Assembly: GCA_002298915.1 (NCBI GenBank)
Contig: DBML01000029.1
Location: 62,001-126,000, forward strand
Origin: Clostridium sp. UBA699
Lineage (GTDB): Bacteria > Bacillota > Clostridia > Clostridiales > Clostridiaceae
Direction: 5' to 3'
Length of the DNA stretch: 64,000 bases
Below are positions 30,601-37,447 of the stretch, piece after piece. The notes below the pieces were generated by a model. It ran no database searches. It saw only the letters and a list, made by a program, of their open reading frames with translations, and was not told where the DNA came from. Made by a program: the position numbers and the translations under genes. Position 1 is the stretch's first letter, and every line of letters starts with the position of its first letter.

Positions 30601-32269
30601 ACTGGATTTCGGCAGTCCCAAGATTCTGGAATGTTGCCTTTACAAGAACACTCGTATCGGTATGCGCGATCTCCGGCAGATAGAAACCAACGGAACCCAC
30701 AGGGTAGACCGTGACGGTCTGTGAGGCTTCGAAGGTACGGCCGGTTTCATCGGTGAGGGTTCCGGTCAGCATGTACACGCCCTTGTCCTTGAACCGGATG
30801 TTTCCTCCCGCATCGGTCAGGGCGCCCTCCAGCTCGTCGGATAGCACAGCGGCTTCACCATTCTTGGTCAGGCTCCACACTACAGACAGGCCGCCGTTTT
30901 CAGTCAGCGTGGTGGCTACCTCCACGGTTTTGTCCGTATGGGAAGCAGCGGGCAGCGTGAAAGCAATACCGACTATCGGGTAAACCTTGGTGCTCTCTGT
31001 ATGCGTAAAAATGCGCCCGGTTTCATCGGTTATGGTGGCGGTCAGCTTATAGCCGCCCTTGGTCTTGAAAACAAAGATGCCGCCGTCATTCCCCAGCGTA
31101 CCATCCAGTATGTCTGTAGTCTGGACGGCTTCTCTGTCCTTTTCTGCCGTCCACATGATGTCGTGGTCGTATAGCTTTTCCAGCAGGAAGGTAAGGGTGA
31201 CCGACTTGTCAGTGTGAGTAGTTTCCGGCAGGTCAAAGGTCAGGTCAATCACGGGATAGACCGTCACAGTTTTGCTTAAGACCGTTTCTTTTCCTCTGGC
31301 GTTTTTCGCCGTTGCCGTGAGAGTGTATTTGCCTTCCTCCTTAAACTGGATTGTACCGCCCTCCAGTCCCAAGCTGCCGGTGACGGCGTCTGCCAACTCC
31401 ACCGGCTGTTCAGAGCCGTCCACCGCTGTTTTCGTCATTGTCCAGGTGAAGCTCTGCATATATTTCCACACGGGCATCACCTTGATCTCAGTATCGGTGT
31501 GTGCAGTTTCGGGCAGGTCAAACCGCACCTGTGCATCCGGGACATAATAGGAGCCGCCGCCTGAACCACCGCCCGGCGTGGGTGTCGGTGTCGGGGTCGG
31601 AGACGGGGTTGGTGTCGGCTGTTCCTTATCCGGGTCGGTAGGCGTCGGTATCGGTGTCGGCGTAGTGGTATCGGTTGCCGGGGTTGTTGGGGATGGTGTC
31701 GGTGTTGCTGGTTTCGGGTCGGCCTTGTCAAACATGTCATCGGCTTCTCCTTTGGTCACCGGGTCGTTCGGATGGAGCTTGTTATCCTCCGTATCCCCGA
31801 TGATACCATCCTCCTTTCCAACAATGACATAGCCCTTGTTATCGTCCGCGATATCCGACTGGTCATCGTAGCCGCTGTGTCCTTGGGTGTTTTTCGCTTC
31901 CTCGTCCTGGCCCTTGGCCCGCACCATCATTTTAATGATCTCGGCGCGGGTGATGGGCTCGTCGGGTTTGAAGCCGTCCGGGTAATCGGCAGGGTCAATG
32001 ATGCCGGTGTCAACGAGGGCCTCGATGTACTTCTCCGCCCAATGTCCGTCGATGTCGGGAAAGCTGGGCGTGTCTTTTTCCGATCCGGTGGTGTCCAGCT
32101 TCAGCTCCTTTGCCAGTTCCGCGGCAAATTCCCCGCGGGTGATGATATCGTTCTGCCCTATGAACAGTTCAGGATGCAGGCGATAGGCAATATAAAAGCC
32201 GCTGGTCACCAGCAGCACTGCCAGAAGAAATACCGCGAGGATACATTTCCTTTTGTCTTTCAGGTTCAT
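27662..32269 (-). CDS. Giant SLH-domain surface protein with 11 tandem beta repeats
   Basis: 1535 residues. N-terminal hydrophobic segment (9-29), then three SLH motifs at about 38-60, 70-120 and 135-182 (TRGEFAAELAKEL, FPDIDGHWAEKYIEAL, ITRAEIIKMM), a Pro/Thr spacer (185-232), and about 11 repeats of roughly 90 residues (247-1240). Repeat hallmarks are a start like FDLPETAHTD, a middle W-[ST]-L-x-[KR]-[DN]-G and an end TDxxGRxF..VYP. Two Ig/PKD-like domains with DPDGD loops and a beta-rich end domain follow. SLH motifs bind wall polymer, so this is a surface adhesin; a mating-pair role is inferred from its place in the ICE. Confidence 0.85.
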   Translation of the reverse strand: MNLKDKRKCILAVFLLAVLLVTSGFYIAYRLHPELFIGQNDIITRGEFAAELAKELKLDTTGSEKDTPSFPDIDGHWAEKYIEALVDTGIIDPADYPDGFKPDEPITRAEIIKMMVRAKGQDEEAKNTQGHSGYDDQSDIADDNKGYVIVGKEDGIIGDTEDNKLHPNDPVTKGEADDMFDKADPKPATPTPSPTTPATDTTTPTPIPTPTDPDKEQPTPTPSPTPTPTPTPGGGSGGGSYYVPDAQVRFDLPETAHTDTEIKVMPVWKYMQSFTWTMTKTAVDGSEQPVELADAVTGSLGLEGGTIQFKEEGKYTLTATAKNARGKETVLSKTVTVYPVIDLTFDLPETTHTDKSVTLTFLLEKLYDHDIMWTAEKDREAVQTTDILDGTLGNDGGIFVFKTKGGYKLTATITDETGRIFTHTESTKVYPIVGIAFTLPAASHTDKTVEVATTLTENGGLSVVWSLTKNGEAAVLSDELEGALTDAGGNIRFKDKGVYMLTGTLTDETGRTFEASQTVTVYPVGSVGFYLPEIAHTDTSVLVKATFQNLGTAEIQWSLAKDGEAVPVADCIEGTLTDTNSTIRLKEKGEYGLKAAFADPAGRTYSYTAPIKVYPVPSITYKLPQTAHTDTAVSVIPETLELGNLKVEWLLENGFGFQDLATYINGTLDNNGGTIRFKHAGTYELIARITDETGRVFLYEDGGKIEVLPVLNISFELPASTHTDRTVDLRTRGNNNVLPVEWTLTKDGKPAELTDALEGSLNAYGGKIQFKDVGEYTLTASMTDALGRVFSYSSSTTVYPIPSVLLNFPQTWYVGEAGTVSVSDTDLDNLTADWTVIQGDGGTQPYNIYTSGTLTKTGGTITFPTKGQYTLILTMTDPTGRTFVRSQSFIVFPIPTMSISLPQTWHAGEAGTVSISGTDLENLTEGWTIKQGNGDTKPYSTYAAGTLTKEGGTITFPAKGQYELILTMTDTNGRSFTESRSLTVYPIPTMSISIPQPWYAGEAGTVSVSGTDLDNLTADWTIIQGNGEAKPYSAYATGTLTKDGGSITFPTKGQYELILTMTDPTGRTFTRSRSFTISPIPTMSISIPSLTYSGESLAVTASGTELSGVTADWYLSVDGGAFTPYTDYATGTLGMSGGTLRFNTDKTISVKLQAVVTDTNGRKFTFTSNAGTIKPIASFAFTVPSSAHIGSGFSVSLPSTSGLEGRTLNWSLIRDGSTASYTGSLSNSGGTIAISATGSYVLTAGTTDSAGRTFSYSQGITITNSAPNKPSGSASVTRTAKDGNLLVNLYAYASDPDGDSVTLEYSGNTSDSYYAVGNHTVYVRAKDAWGLYSDWTAISFTVTNSAPTTPVITRTPDGNSIAPGVAITITASSTDPDGDAITYVWEGRPAQTSTAYPLGKNVVRVKAVDSTGAESPWAAIVFFVADPNHGGGMTLTGPESVILEQGIAGATITSYTFTVPPVDGHSGQDYGRVRGYNVLTGQWDQLDYQTTTNGITFSRTLAAGIYSQLEFYYYTNHTCMYNKSNITYSVTFYFQ
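28480..31530 (-). repeat. Tandem coding repeat of the surface protein
   Basis: About 11 units of about 270-285 bases. Units 7 to 9 (about 29.0-29.9 kb) are clearly alike even at DNA level, for example the repeated blocks for GTDLxNLT and KGQYELILTMTD, showing recent duplication. Outer units are more diverged. Confidence 0.75.
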
Positions 32270-32312
32270 AAATTTTTCATACCTCTCTTCCTTTTAAATT
32301 TGATTGTGAAAA

Positions 32313-32340
32313 AGCCGGAATCATATTCTTGATTCCGGCT
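32313..32340 (-). terminator. Terminator-like hairpin upstream of the surface-protein gene
   Basis: AGCCGGAATCA (32313-32323) pairs perfectly with TGATTCCGGCT (32330-32340), followed by TTTTTC on the minus strand. It separates the small genes upstream from the giant gene. Confidence 0.75.
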
Positions 32341-32357
32341 TTAAGTCCTTAATATTT

Positions 32358-32942
32358 TCATAGCTTCAGCTCCATGCCTCCCGGCTCCTGCCCATCGCGG
32401 TGTGCATCCAGTATCTCCTGCGTGGGGTAGATGACCTTTCCCTCTACCATTTCAAAAACGCAGAAGTCATCGCGGTCACAGATCATGATCCTGTGCTGGT
32501 AGTCCTTCTGCATCTCGATGTAATCCTGTACCTCCTTGGAGCTGCACAGCCATACGCCGGAGGTGTAGCGGCCGTCCGGCAGGTAGCAGTAGCCGCTGAA
32601 CTGCGGCTCGTTGCCCTTTAAATCCAGTGCGCCGATGGGCCGGATTTGAGAGAGCTGGAGGCGGGCCTTCTCAGAGAGGGCTTCCGGTTTTGCGATACCG
32701 AAGACGTCGCTCCGGTTCCAGCGGACATGTTCGCCATCCGCAAGAGAGACAGTGAAAATGGAACGGCCAATGGGATAGGGATTGCTGCCGTTGCCTCCGG
32801 TGCAGAAATAGAGCTGCCGTTCCGCGTTTCGGTATTCCTCCGGCAGTGCGGAGGAGTGAAGAACAATCACTTTTCCCGCGATGGACATGTCATAACCGAC
32901 CTGCCGGCAATCCTCCTGTGTTAATAGGGTCTTATCACTCAT
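32358..32942 (-). CDS. Unknown ICE protein with tail
   Basis: 194 residues from the ATG at 32942, which overlaps the AbrB-like gene by 8 bases (AGGAAGGGA site). Contains QLYFCTGGNGSNPYPIGRS, GYCYLPDGRYTSGVWLCSS and a C-terminal segment DDFCVFEMVEGKVIYPTQE. No family recognised. Ends GGMELKL, the shared tail, directly after a short charged linker. Confidence 0.65.
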   Translation of the reverse strand: MSDKTLLTQEDCRQVGYDMSIAGKVIVLHSSALPEEYRNAERQLYFCTGGNGSNPYPIGRSIFTVSLADGEHVRWNRSDVFGIAKPEALSEKARLQLSQIRPIGALDLKGNEPQFSGYCYLPDGRYTSGVWLCSSKEVQDYIEMQKDYQHRIMICDRDDFCVFEMVEGKVIYPTQEILDAHRDGQEPGGMELKL

Positions 32943-33228
32943 GTCGTTGTCCCTTCCTCTGCTCAACGAGTTCCAGGAGCTTTGCGGCAATGGAAATCTG
33001 CTTTTCCTCCGGCATCTCCCGGATGGCGGCATGGACATAAGCTTCCACTGCCTCCGGCGACATGTCGCCCACCTCAATGAGATCGACCTTCTTCACGCTG
33101 ACGGTTCCCTGGCTGACGCCGACCTTGACGATATCGCCGTAGTCCATGCCGGAGGCTGTGCGGAGCTCCTTGGGGATGAGGACGCGGCCTTTGCCGTCCA
33201 TGATCTTGTAAATCGGTTTTGCTTTCAT
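32935..33228 (-). CDS. AbrB/MazE-type swapped-hairpin regulator
   Basis: 97 residues. The N-terminal 45 residues (YKIMDGKGRVLIPKELRTASGMDYGDIVKVG) are the SpoVT/AbrB DNA-binding fold. The C-terminal helical part is probably for oligomerisation. It overlaps the next AbrB-like gene through an ATGA junction and probably regulates genes of the ICE. Confidence 0.82.
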   Translation of the reverse strand: MKAKPIYKIMDGKGRVLIPKELRTASGMDYGDIVKVGVSQGTVSVKKVDLIEVGDMSPEAVEAYVHAAIREMPEEKQISIAAKLLELVEQRKGQRHE

Positions 33229-33674
33229 ACGAAATAGCCCTCCTTTTTCATGACCTCCCGAACGGTTTCGGGGTGGACGCCGAAGGATTGGAACAGGGTC
33301 TTAAGACCATCCGGCAGGCGGTTCAGGATATCCGACTCCTTGATGATGATGGCGCCGGGAACACAGGTGACGTCCAGATCGCTGTCGATGGGAATGCCTG
33401 CGGCGTTTAAAAGCTCATGAGGAAGCGCGAAGTCATCCTCCGCTTCACCGTCCTCCGGTTCCTCATCCTCGTCACAGTCCGGAGCGAATGCAAAGGTTAC
33501 CGGGGTATCTGGCGAGACGACCATCACCGGGCAGGGAAGCAGTCCTTCCTCTGAAATCGCCAGGGTCACGGTCATCTCTGAGTCTGGCTGGATAGCCGCC
33601 GCGTTGATGAATTCCATGGGCAACGGCAGGCGGCCTTCCTTGTCTACGCAAATACGTTTTTCAATCAGTTTCAT
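33225..33674 (-). CDS. AbrB-like protein with two related halves
   Basis: 149 residues from the ATG at 33674 (TAGGAGG site). The first half (RICVDKEGRLPLPMEFINAAAIQPDSEMTVTL) and the second (LPHELLNAAGIPIDSDLDVTCVPGAIII) look like two AbrB-type units, the second divergent, joined by an acidic linker. Tandem with the AbrB gene that follows; a hetero-oligomeric regulator pair is possible. Confidence 0.7.
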   Translation of the reverse strand: MKLIEKRICVDKEGRLPLPMEFINAAAIQPDSEMTVTLAISEEGLLPCPVMVVSPDTPVTFAFAPDCDEDEEPEDGEAEDDFALPHELLNAAGIPIDSDLDVTCVPGAIIIKESDILNRLPDGLKTLFQSFGVHPETVREVMKKEGYFV

Positions 33675-33708
33675 AATGGTTTTCCTCCTAAATTTGATTT
33701 TTGAATAG

Positions 33709-34641
33709 TTATTCCATGCCATAAAATCCGGCAAGGTCGAAGAGCCCCAGCTGGGTCGGCATATCCCGCAGCCGTTCGCCGGTGTCGTAGTTGGAGATCA
33801 GGACTTCGGCATACTCGCTGCCGTTATCATAACGCTGGGCCAGATTGTTCAGGCGGCTGACCGATTCAATCTGGAAGTCCTGATATAGCTCCCGTATGAA
33901 TTCACAGTCGTTGTAGCTTACCAGACACTTGCCCTGACAACCTGCCAGCGCATCCCGCAGACGGTAGTGATCCTCCTTGAGAAATTCCACCGCATAGTGA
34001 CCTTCTGTCAAATAGTACGGCGGGTCGCAGTAGATAAAGGCGTTCTCCCGGTCGTATTGCTTGATTACATCCTCGAAGTCCTTATTCTCGATGACGGTAT
34101 CCTTTAATCTTCGGCTGCCCTGCCAGAGCAGATGAAAGGTCTTACGGATATCGAAGGGCTGGCAGCCGTAGCTGGTACAGCCGCTTCCGTAACTGTAGCG
34201 TATGAGCTTAAAGAAGGCAGCGGCGCGTTTGATGTCATTCATCTGTGCCTTCTCAATGAGGATGGTTTTGATTTCCTCGAACTGGATCGGAGTCAGCTGC
34301 CGCTGAGCCAGCTCCAGTTCCTTCAGCATAAATTCGCTGGTGAATTCCTCCTTCTCCAGATATCGTTTTAGGACCATAAACTCGTCGCGGCCGTTTAATG
34401 GAAGGAATCCCAGTTCCGTCAGGAACGCCATCGGCTGGTCACGGACACAGCGGAACAGATTCGTCAGGTCGGAATTATAATCGTTGTACACCTCCATGAC
34501 CGCGTTCAGGGGACGCCCAAACAGCACCCAGCCTCCGCCGCCGAAGACTTCGACATACCGCCCGTATTCCTTAGGCATCCTTTGGTAAATGAGATCCCGC
34601 AATGCTTTCTTGCCGCCCACCCAGCTGATGATGCTGTTCAT
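33709..34641 (-). CDS. Dam-type DNA adenine methyltransferase
   Basis: 310 residues. Motif I region WVGGKKALRDLI and VEVFGGGGWVLFG, motif IV CDPPYY at about 205. Orphan (no endonuclease nearby). The C-terminal PTQLGLFDL resembles the sliding-clamp binding motif QLxLF, which could couple methylation to replication of the incoming strand. Likely protects the ICE from restriction and may alter mismatch repair or regulation. It starts 4 bases after the small Cys-containing gene. Confidence 0.88.
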   Translation of the reverse strand: MNSIISWVGGKKALRDLIYQRMPKEYGRYVEVFGGGGWVLFGRPLNAVMEVYNDYNSDLTNLFRCVRDQPMAFLTELGFLPLNGRDEFMVLKRYLEKEEFTSEFMLKELELAQRQLTPIQFEEIKTILIEKAQMNDIKRAAAFFKLIRYSYGSGCTSYGCQPFDIRKTFHLLWQGSRRLKDTVIENKDFEDVIKQYDRENAFIYCDPPYYLTEGHYAVEFLKEDHYRLRDALAGCQGKCLVSYNDCEFIRELYQDFQIESVSRLNNLAQRYDNGSEYAEVLISNYDTGERLRDMPTQLGLFDLAGFYGME

Positions 34642-34645
34642 CGCA

Positions 34646-34846
34646 TCACCTGCCTTTCTTTTTGCCGTGTATCCGATCCAGGTCGGTCTTTAAACAGGAA
34701 CCGTCGGGACTCCAGCAGATAAATCCGACGCCGGGATAAGGACAGCCCTCGCAGCGGGAAGGCTCCTTCGGGGAAGGTATCGTAAACTTCGGAGGTCCGG
34801 TGATCTCCGCGACTGTTTTTTCTTCTGTTTTTAAATCATGATTCAT
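34646..34846 (-). CDS. Small Cys-containing protein
   Basis: 66 residues from the ATG at 34846 (AAGGAG site). An acidic start, then CEGCPYPGVGFICWSPDGSC, a compact four-Cys pattern that may hold a metal. Ends in a basic segment RIHGKKKGR. Function unknown. It is translated just before the Dam gene and follows a terminator-like hairpin. Confidence 0.6.
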   Translation of the reverse strand: MNHDLKTEEKTVAEITGPPKFTIPSPKEPSRCEGCPYPGVGFICWSPDGSCLKTDLDRIHGKKKGR

Positions 34847-34877
34847 AGCTTCAGCTCCTTCCTCGGAAAACAAAAAA

Positions 34878-34906
34878 GGCGCTGCCTTTTTTGTAAAGAC
34901 AGCGCC
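34878..34906 (-). terminator. Terminator-like hairpin between ArdA-like and small Cys gene
   Basis: GGCGCTG (34878-34884) pairs with CAGCGCC (34900-34906), with further CTTT/AAAG pairs inside; CTTTTTTG follows on the minus strand. Confidence 0.65.
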
Positions 34907-34933
34907 ATTCTGTTCCGATATGTAGTTGGCCGG

Positions 34934-36139
34934 TCAACGCATCTGTTGGCCGGTTTGCTTGATGGAAAAGTCCAGGGTCATTTCCTGGTTGTTGCGGCGG
35001 ATGATGCCATAGGGAGTAGTGATGGCTTTTGCTTCCTGCATCCATTTGGAATCGCAGCGTGAAAAGTGGAGCAGCTTCAAGTCGGGATCGCTTTCCGGAA
35101 TGTGATAGCGTAGGAGGAATTCCTGCCTTGCATATTCTTCTGGTGAGGATAGGTCAGGATTAAAATCATAGCAGTCCAGGTTTCTGGTCAAGTCCAACGC
35201 CTGGTCGATGTCCGAGCAATCGCTGATTTCCAGGGCAGCTTTGAATTTCGGAAGCTCTCCGGCGTTCTCCAGTTCTCGGATACGTTCGGCAAGGAGATTC
35301 ATTTTATCAATGTCCTCACTGAAAGAGAAAGCCTGCTCCAGCATCGGAATGGGACTGGAGCAATGGGTAAACACACATTCCTCCAGTGATACCGCACCCA
35401 GCTGCTCCAGTGCCGCGAGGATTTTCTTATCTCCAGCCGGCAGGAGAAGCGGCACAGTCTTATCCGGTTCCTTATCTTCCATATTAAAATCCGCCTCGGC
35501 TAGCTGGAGTTTGAAAATATATGGTGCTTCCTCCGGGAGATCGGGAAGGTGAGCGCCGTCATAGATTTGGTTCATAACACCGGAGCCATGCACTACATAA
35601 TAACCATTCTTGAATATACCGCCTTCCGCTTTCCGCTGCTCATAACCGATTTTCTCATAGTCCAGCAGCTCCAGCAGTTCCTTCTGATACTCCGGCGGTA
35701 TATGATTGACCGCGTCGATGAAGTCGTTGTCCACATAGAATTTTCCGAGCTCCCGATCATTGTTCACGGGAACCACATGGACATCCTCCAGACTATAAGT
35801 TAGATTAATGAGTGCTTTCATGTCCGGCCGTTCATCGCCCATCGCCACACACCCGTTGAAAGCCAGCAGGTCATGCGTGGGCAGATCGCTGATGCGGTGT
35901 GCCAAAAAATTTAGTTTGTCGAGGGAAGGCTTCTCCTGAATGAAGTTCAGTTCCTCGCCCTGCATATTAAAGCACTCGACAATTTGATATGGCAGACCGT
36001 CCCTGATCCGGGCGCGATCCATTGCGTCCTGTATCTCGTCCCGGCTGGCGGGAAGGTTTAGGTAAGCACCGACATATCCCGGCGCGTCATATAAGTCCGA
36101 CCGCATGAGTGTAACGATCATCACTTTTTCTTTCTGCAT
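34934..36139 (-). CDS. ArdA-like antirestriction protein
   Basis: 401 residues. Two related parts each contain an ArdA-like helical unit: LNFLAHRISDLPTHDLLAFNG at about 75 and MNLLAERIRELENAGELPKF at about 275, each followed by an acidic 'sleep' segment. ArdA proteins mimic DNA and block type I restriction in the recipient. It is longer than classical ArdA (about 165 residues), fitting a duplicated form. It ends KQTGQQMR, a weak variant of the tail. AAGGAG site; a hairpin lies upstream. Confidence 0.65.
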   Translation of the reverse strand: MQKEKVMIVTLMRSDLYDAPGYVGAYLNLPASRDEIQDAMDRARIRDGLPYQIVECFNMQGEELNFIQEKPSLDKLNFLAHRISDLPTHDLLAFNGCVAMGDERPDMKALINLTYSLEDVHVVPVNNDRELGKFYVDNDFIDAVNHIPPEYQKELLELLDYEKIGYEQRKAEGGIFKNGYYVVHGSGVMNQIYDGAHLPDLPEEAPYIFKLQLAEADFNMEDKEPDKTVPLLLPAGDKKILAALEQLGAVSLEECVFTHCSSPIPMLEQAFSFSEDIDKMNLLAERIRELENAGELPKFKAALEISDCSDIDQALDLTRNLDCYDFNPDLSSPEEYARQEFLLRYHIPESDPDLKLLHFSRCDSKWMQEAKAITTPYGIIRRNNQEMTLDFSIKQTGQQMR

Positions 36140-36165
36140 TTGATCAACTCCTTCTGAAATAAAAA

Positions 36166-36202
36166 AGCGCCCTTCAGTTTCAGGTAGAAACCAAAGAGCG
36201 CT
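36166..36202 (-). terminator. Terminator-like hairpin upstream of the ArdA-like gene
   Basis: AGCGCCCTTCAGTTTC (36166-36181) pairs, with mismatches, to GAAACCAAAGAGCGCT (36187-36202); six T follow on the minus strand. The stem reaches the stop codon of the upstream gene. Confidence 0.7.
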
Positions 36203-36527
36203 ACATGTTCATCTGCAATCCCTGGTCGGGATAGAGGATAGCGAAGCGTGCAGTCTGCAGCTTTTCCGCCTCACCGTTTTTAATAATTTCGTTGTGTGAG
36301 CCGATCCACTGTAAGTCCTCCAGAGCAGCTAGCTCGGGCGGGCCTTGTCCATACCGGAAGGATTGGACAACCACAGAGATATATTCCGAGCAGCCGCAGT
36401 CCTCTACCAGCTCCTGATATGTCTGCGATCTTTGTATGTCCTCCACTTCAGGGATGCCGCCCATGATGGCAACGTCGCGGATGCCGGTATTGGTTTCCAA
36501 ACCGATGAGTGAAAATATCTTGCTCAT
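36201..36527 (-). CDS. Unknown small ICE protein with tail
   Basis: 108 residues from the ATG at 36527, in a TGATG overlap with the upstream stop; GGGAGGG site. Soluble, with QTYQELVEDCGCSEYISVVVQSF; no known motif. Ends DQGLQMNM. Coupled to the 36527-37036 gene, which carries a similar tail. Confidence 0.65.
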   Translation of the reverse strand: MSKIFSLIGLETNTGIRDVAIMGGIPEVEDIQRSQTYQELVEDCGCSEYISVVVQSFRYGQGPPELAALEDLQWIGSHNEIIKNGEAEKLQTARFAILYPDQGLQMNM

Positions 36528-37036
36528 CACATCCCTCCCATCACGGGACCGCCGTGTTCAAGGTCGGGAGCTTTGTTTTTCATTTCATTCTCCAGCTTAA
36601 GGGAATAGTTTTCATGATTCCAAAAACTGACGTAAATCTCGCCGTCAGGAGTTTTGATGGGACGCTGCTCGAAACCTTCGCCGTATCCGTCAGAATTTTG
36701 TCCAGAGACATAATCCAAGAGTGCGGCAACTTCTTCGCCGGAGAGGGGCTCCTTCAGTCCGGCATTCATAACTCCCCACAGCTCGCCGTCAACAACCTCC
36801 ACTGATGGATAAAGGCTATACACTTTTTTGTTGAGAGCTTCGTCGTGGATATATTCGGCAAGACCTCGATCGTTTTCGAAGAAACGATTCTCCTTGGCAA
36901 TGGCAGCGAGAATCTGATCCTCATATGCCACAGCTTCCCTGGGAGAAAGTTCTTCCTGATCATCTTCCGAGCAGTCGTACTGAGGATAGGTGATGAGCTT
37001 CAGAGGAAAAAAGAATCGCATGGTTTCATTTGACAT
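36527..37036 (-). CDS. Unknown ICE protein with tail, first gene of the visible run
   Basis: 169 residues from the ATG at 37036 (GGAGG site). Acidic alpha/beta protein with QILAAIAKENRFFENDRGLAEYI and EEVAALLDYVSGQNS. Family not recognised; ends HGGPVMGGM. It is the most upstream gene of the minus-strand ICE run in this window. A terminator-like hairpin lies immediately before it. Confidence 0.65.
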   Translation of the reverse strand: MSNETMRFFFPLKLITYPQYDCSEDDQEELSPREAVAYEDQILAAIAKENRFFENDRGLAEYIHDEALNKKVYSLYPSVEVVDGELWGVMNAGLKEPLSGEEVAALLDYVSGQNSDGYGEGFEQRPIKTPDGEIYVSFWNHENYSLKLENEMKNKAPDLEHGGPVMGGM

Positions 37037-37091
37037 CGTGTTGTCCTCCAATCTTTTTGAGTTGTCAGTGCTTTCAGGGAAATAAAAAAAG

Positions 37092-37126
37092 GGCTATGCT
37101 TTTCGTTTTTAGAAAAACATAGCCCA
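37092..37126 (-). terminator. Hairpin with T-run before the first ICE gene of the run
   Basis: GGGCTATGCTTTTC (37092-37105) pairs with GAAAAACATAGCCC (37113-37126), one mismatch; on the minus strand eight T follow. It lies in the 5' leader of the first ICE gene, so it may be an attenuator rather than an end-of-gene terminator. Confidence 0.65.
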
Positions 37127-37130
37127 CATT

Positions 37131-37447
37131 TTTTTAGCTCAGTGCCAAAAAGACACTCCATTTTTAGCCTGTAAATAAAAATAAAAACATCAAGATATCC
37201 TCATAACAGGAATATTCAAGTTAACTAATATAGAAAACATAGCCTTTATCGTGGGCGTGTTGACAAATCGGATAATAGAACTGATCGGCATCAGTGTTGC
37301 CCATGACCAAGACCACGTATCTGCCAGAAAAAACTGCTTTAGAGCGATGGAAAGCAGTTACGAAATGTGATATATTTTTTCTTATATGTATGTTATAAAA
37401 TTATGATGATGAACAAATCAAAGAACACAAAAGGGTATAAGTGAAAA
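37131..37447. other. AT-rich gap at the ICE edge with a possible gene remnant
   Basis: About 310 bases with no intact gene. A plus-strand frame around 37270-37373 reads IELIGISVAHDQDHVSARK... to a stop and may be the tail of a lost gene. GC content drops sharply here relative to the ICE. No tRNA and no clear attachment site were seen, so the exact ICE boundary is not fixed. Confidence 0.35.

Noticed and set aside
28480..31530. Regularly spaced DNA repeats resembling a CRISPR-like array
   Set aside because: The units are about 275 bases, stay in one long reading frame and encode protein repeats; no short identical repeats with unique spacers.
37131..37447. tRNA gene or classic tRNA attachment site at the ICE edge
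   Set aside because: No cloverleaf or tRNA 3' end sequence could be found on either strand.
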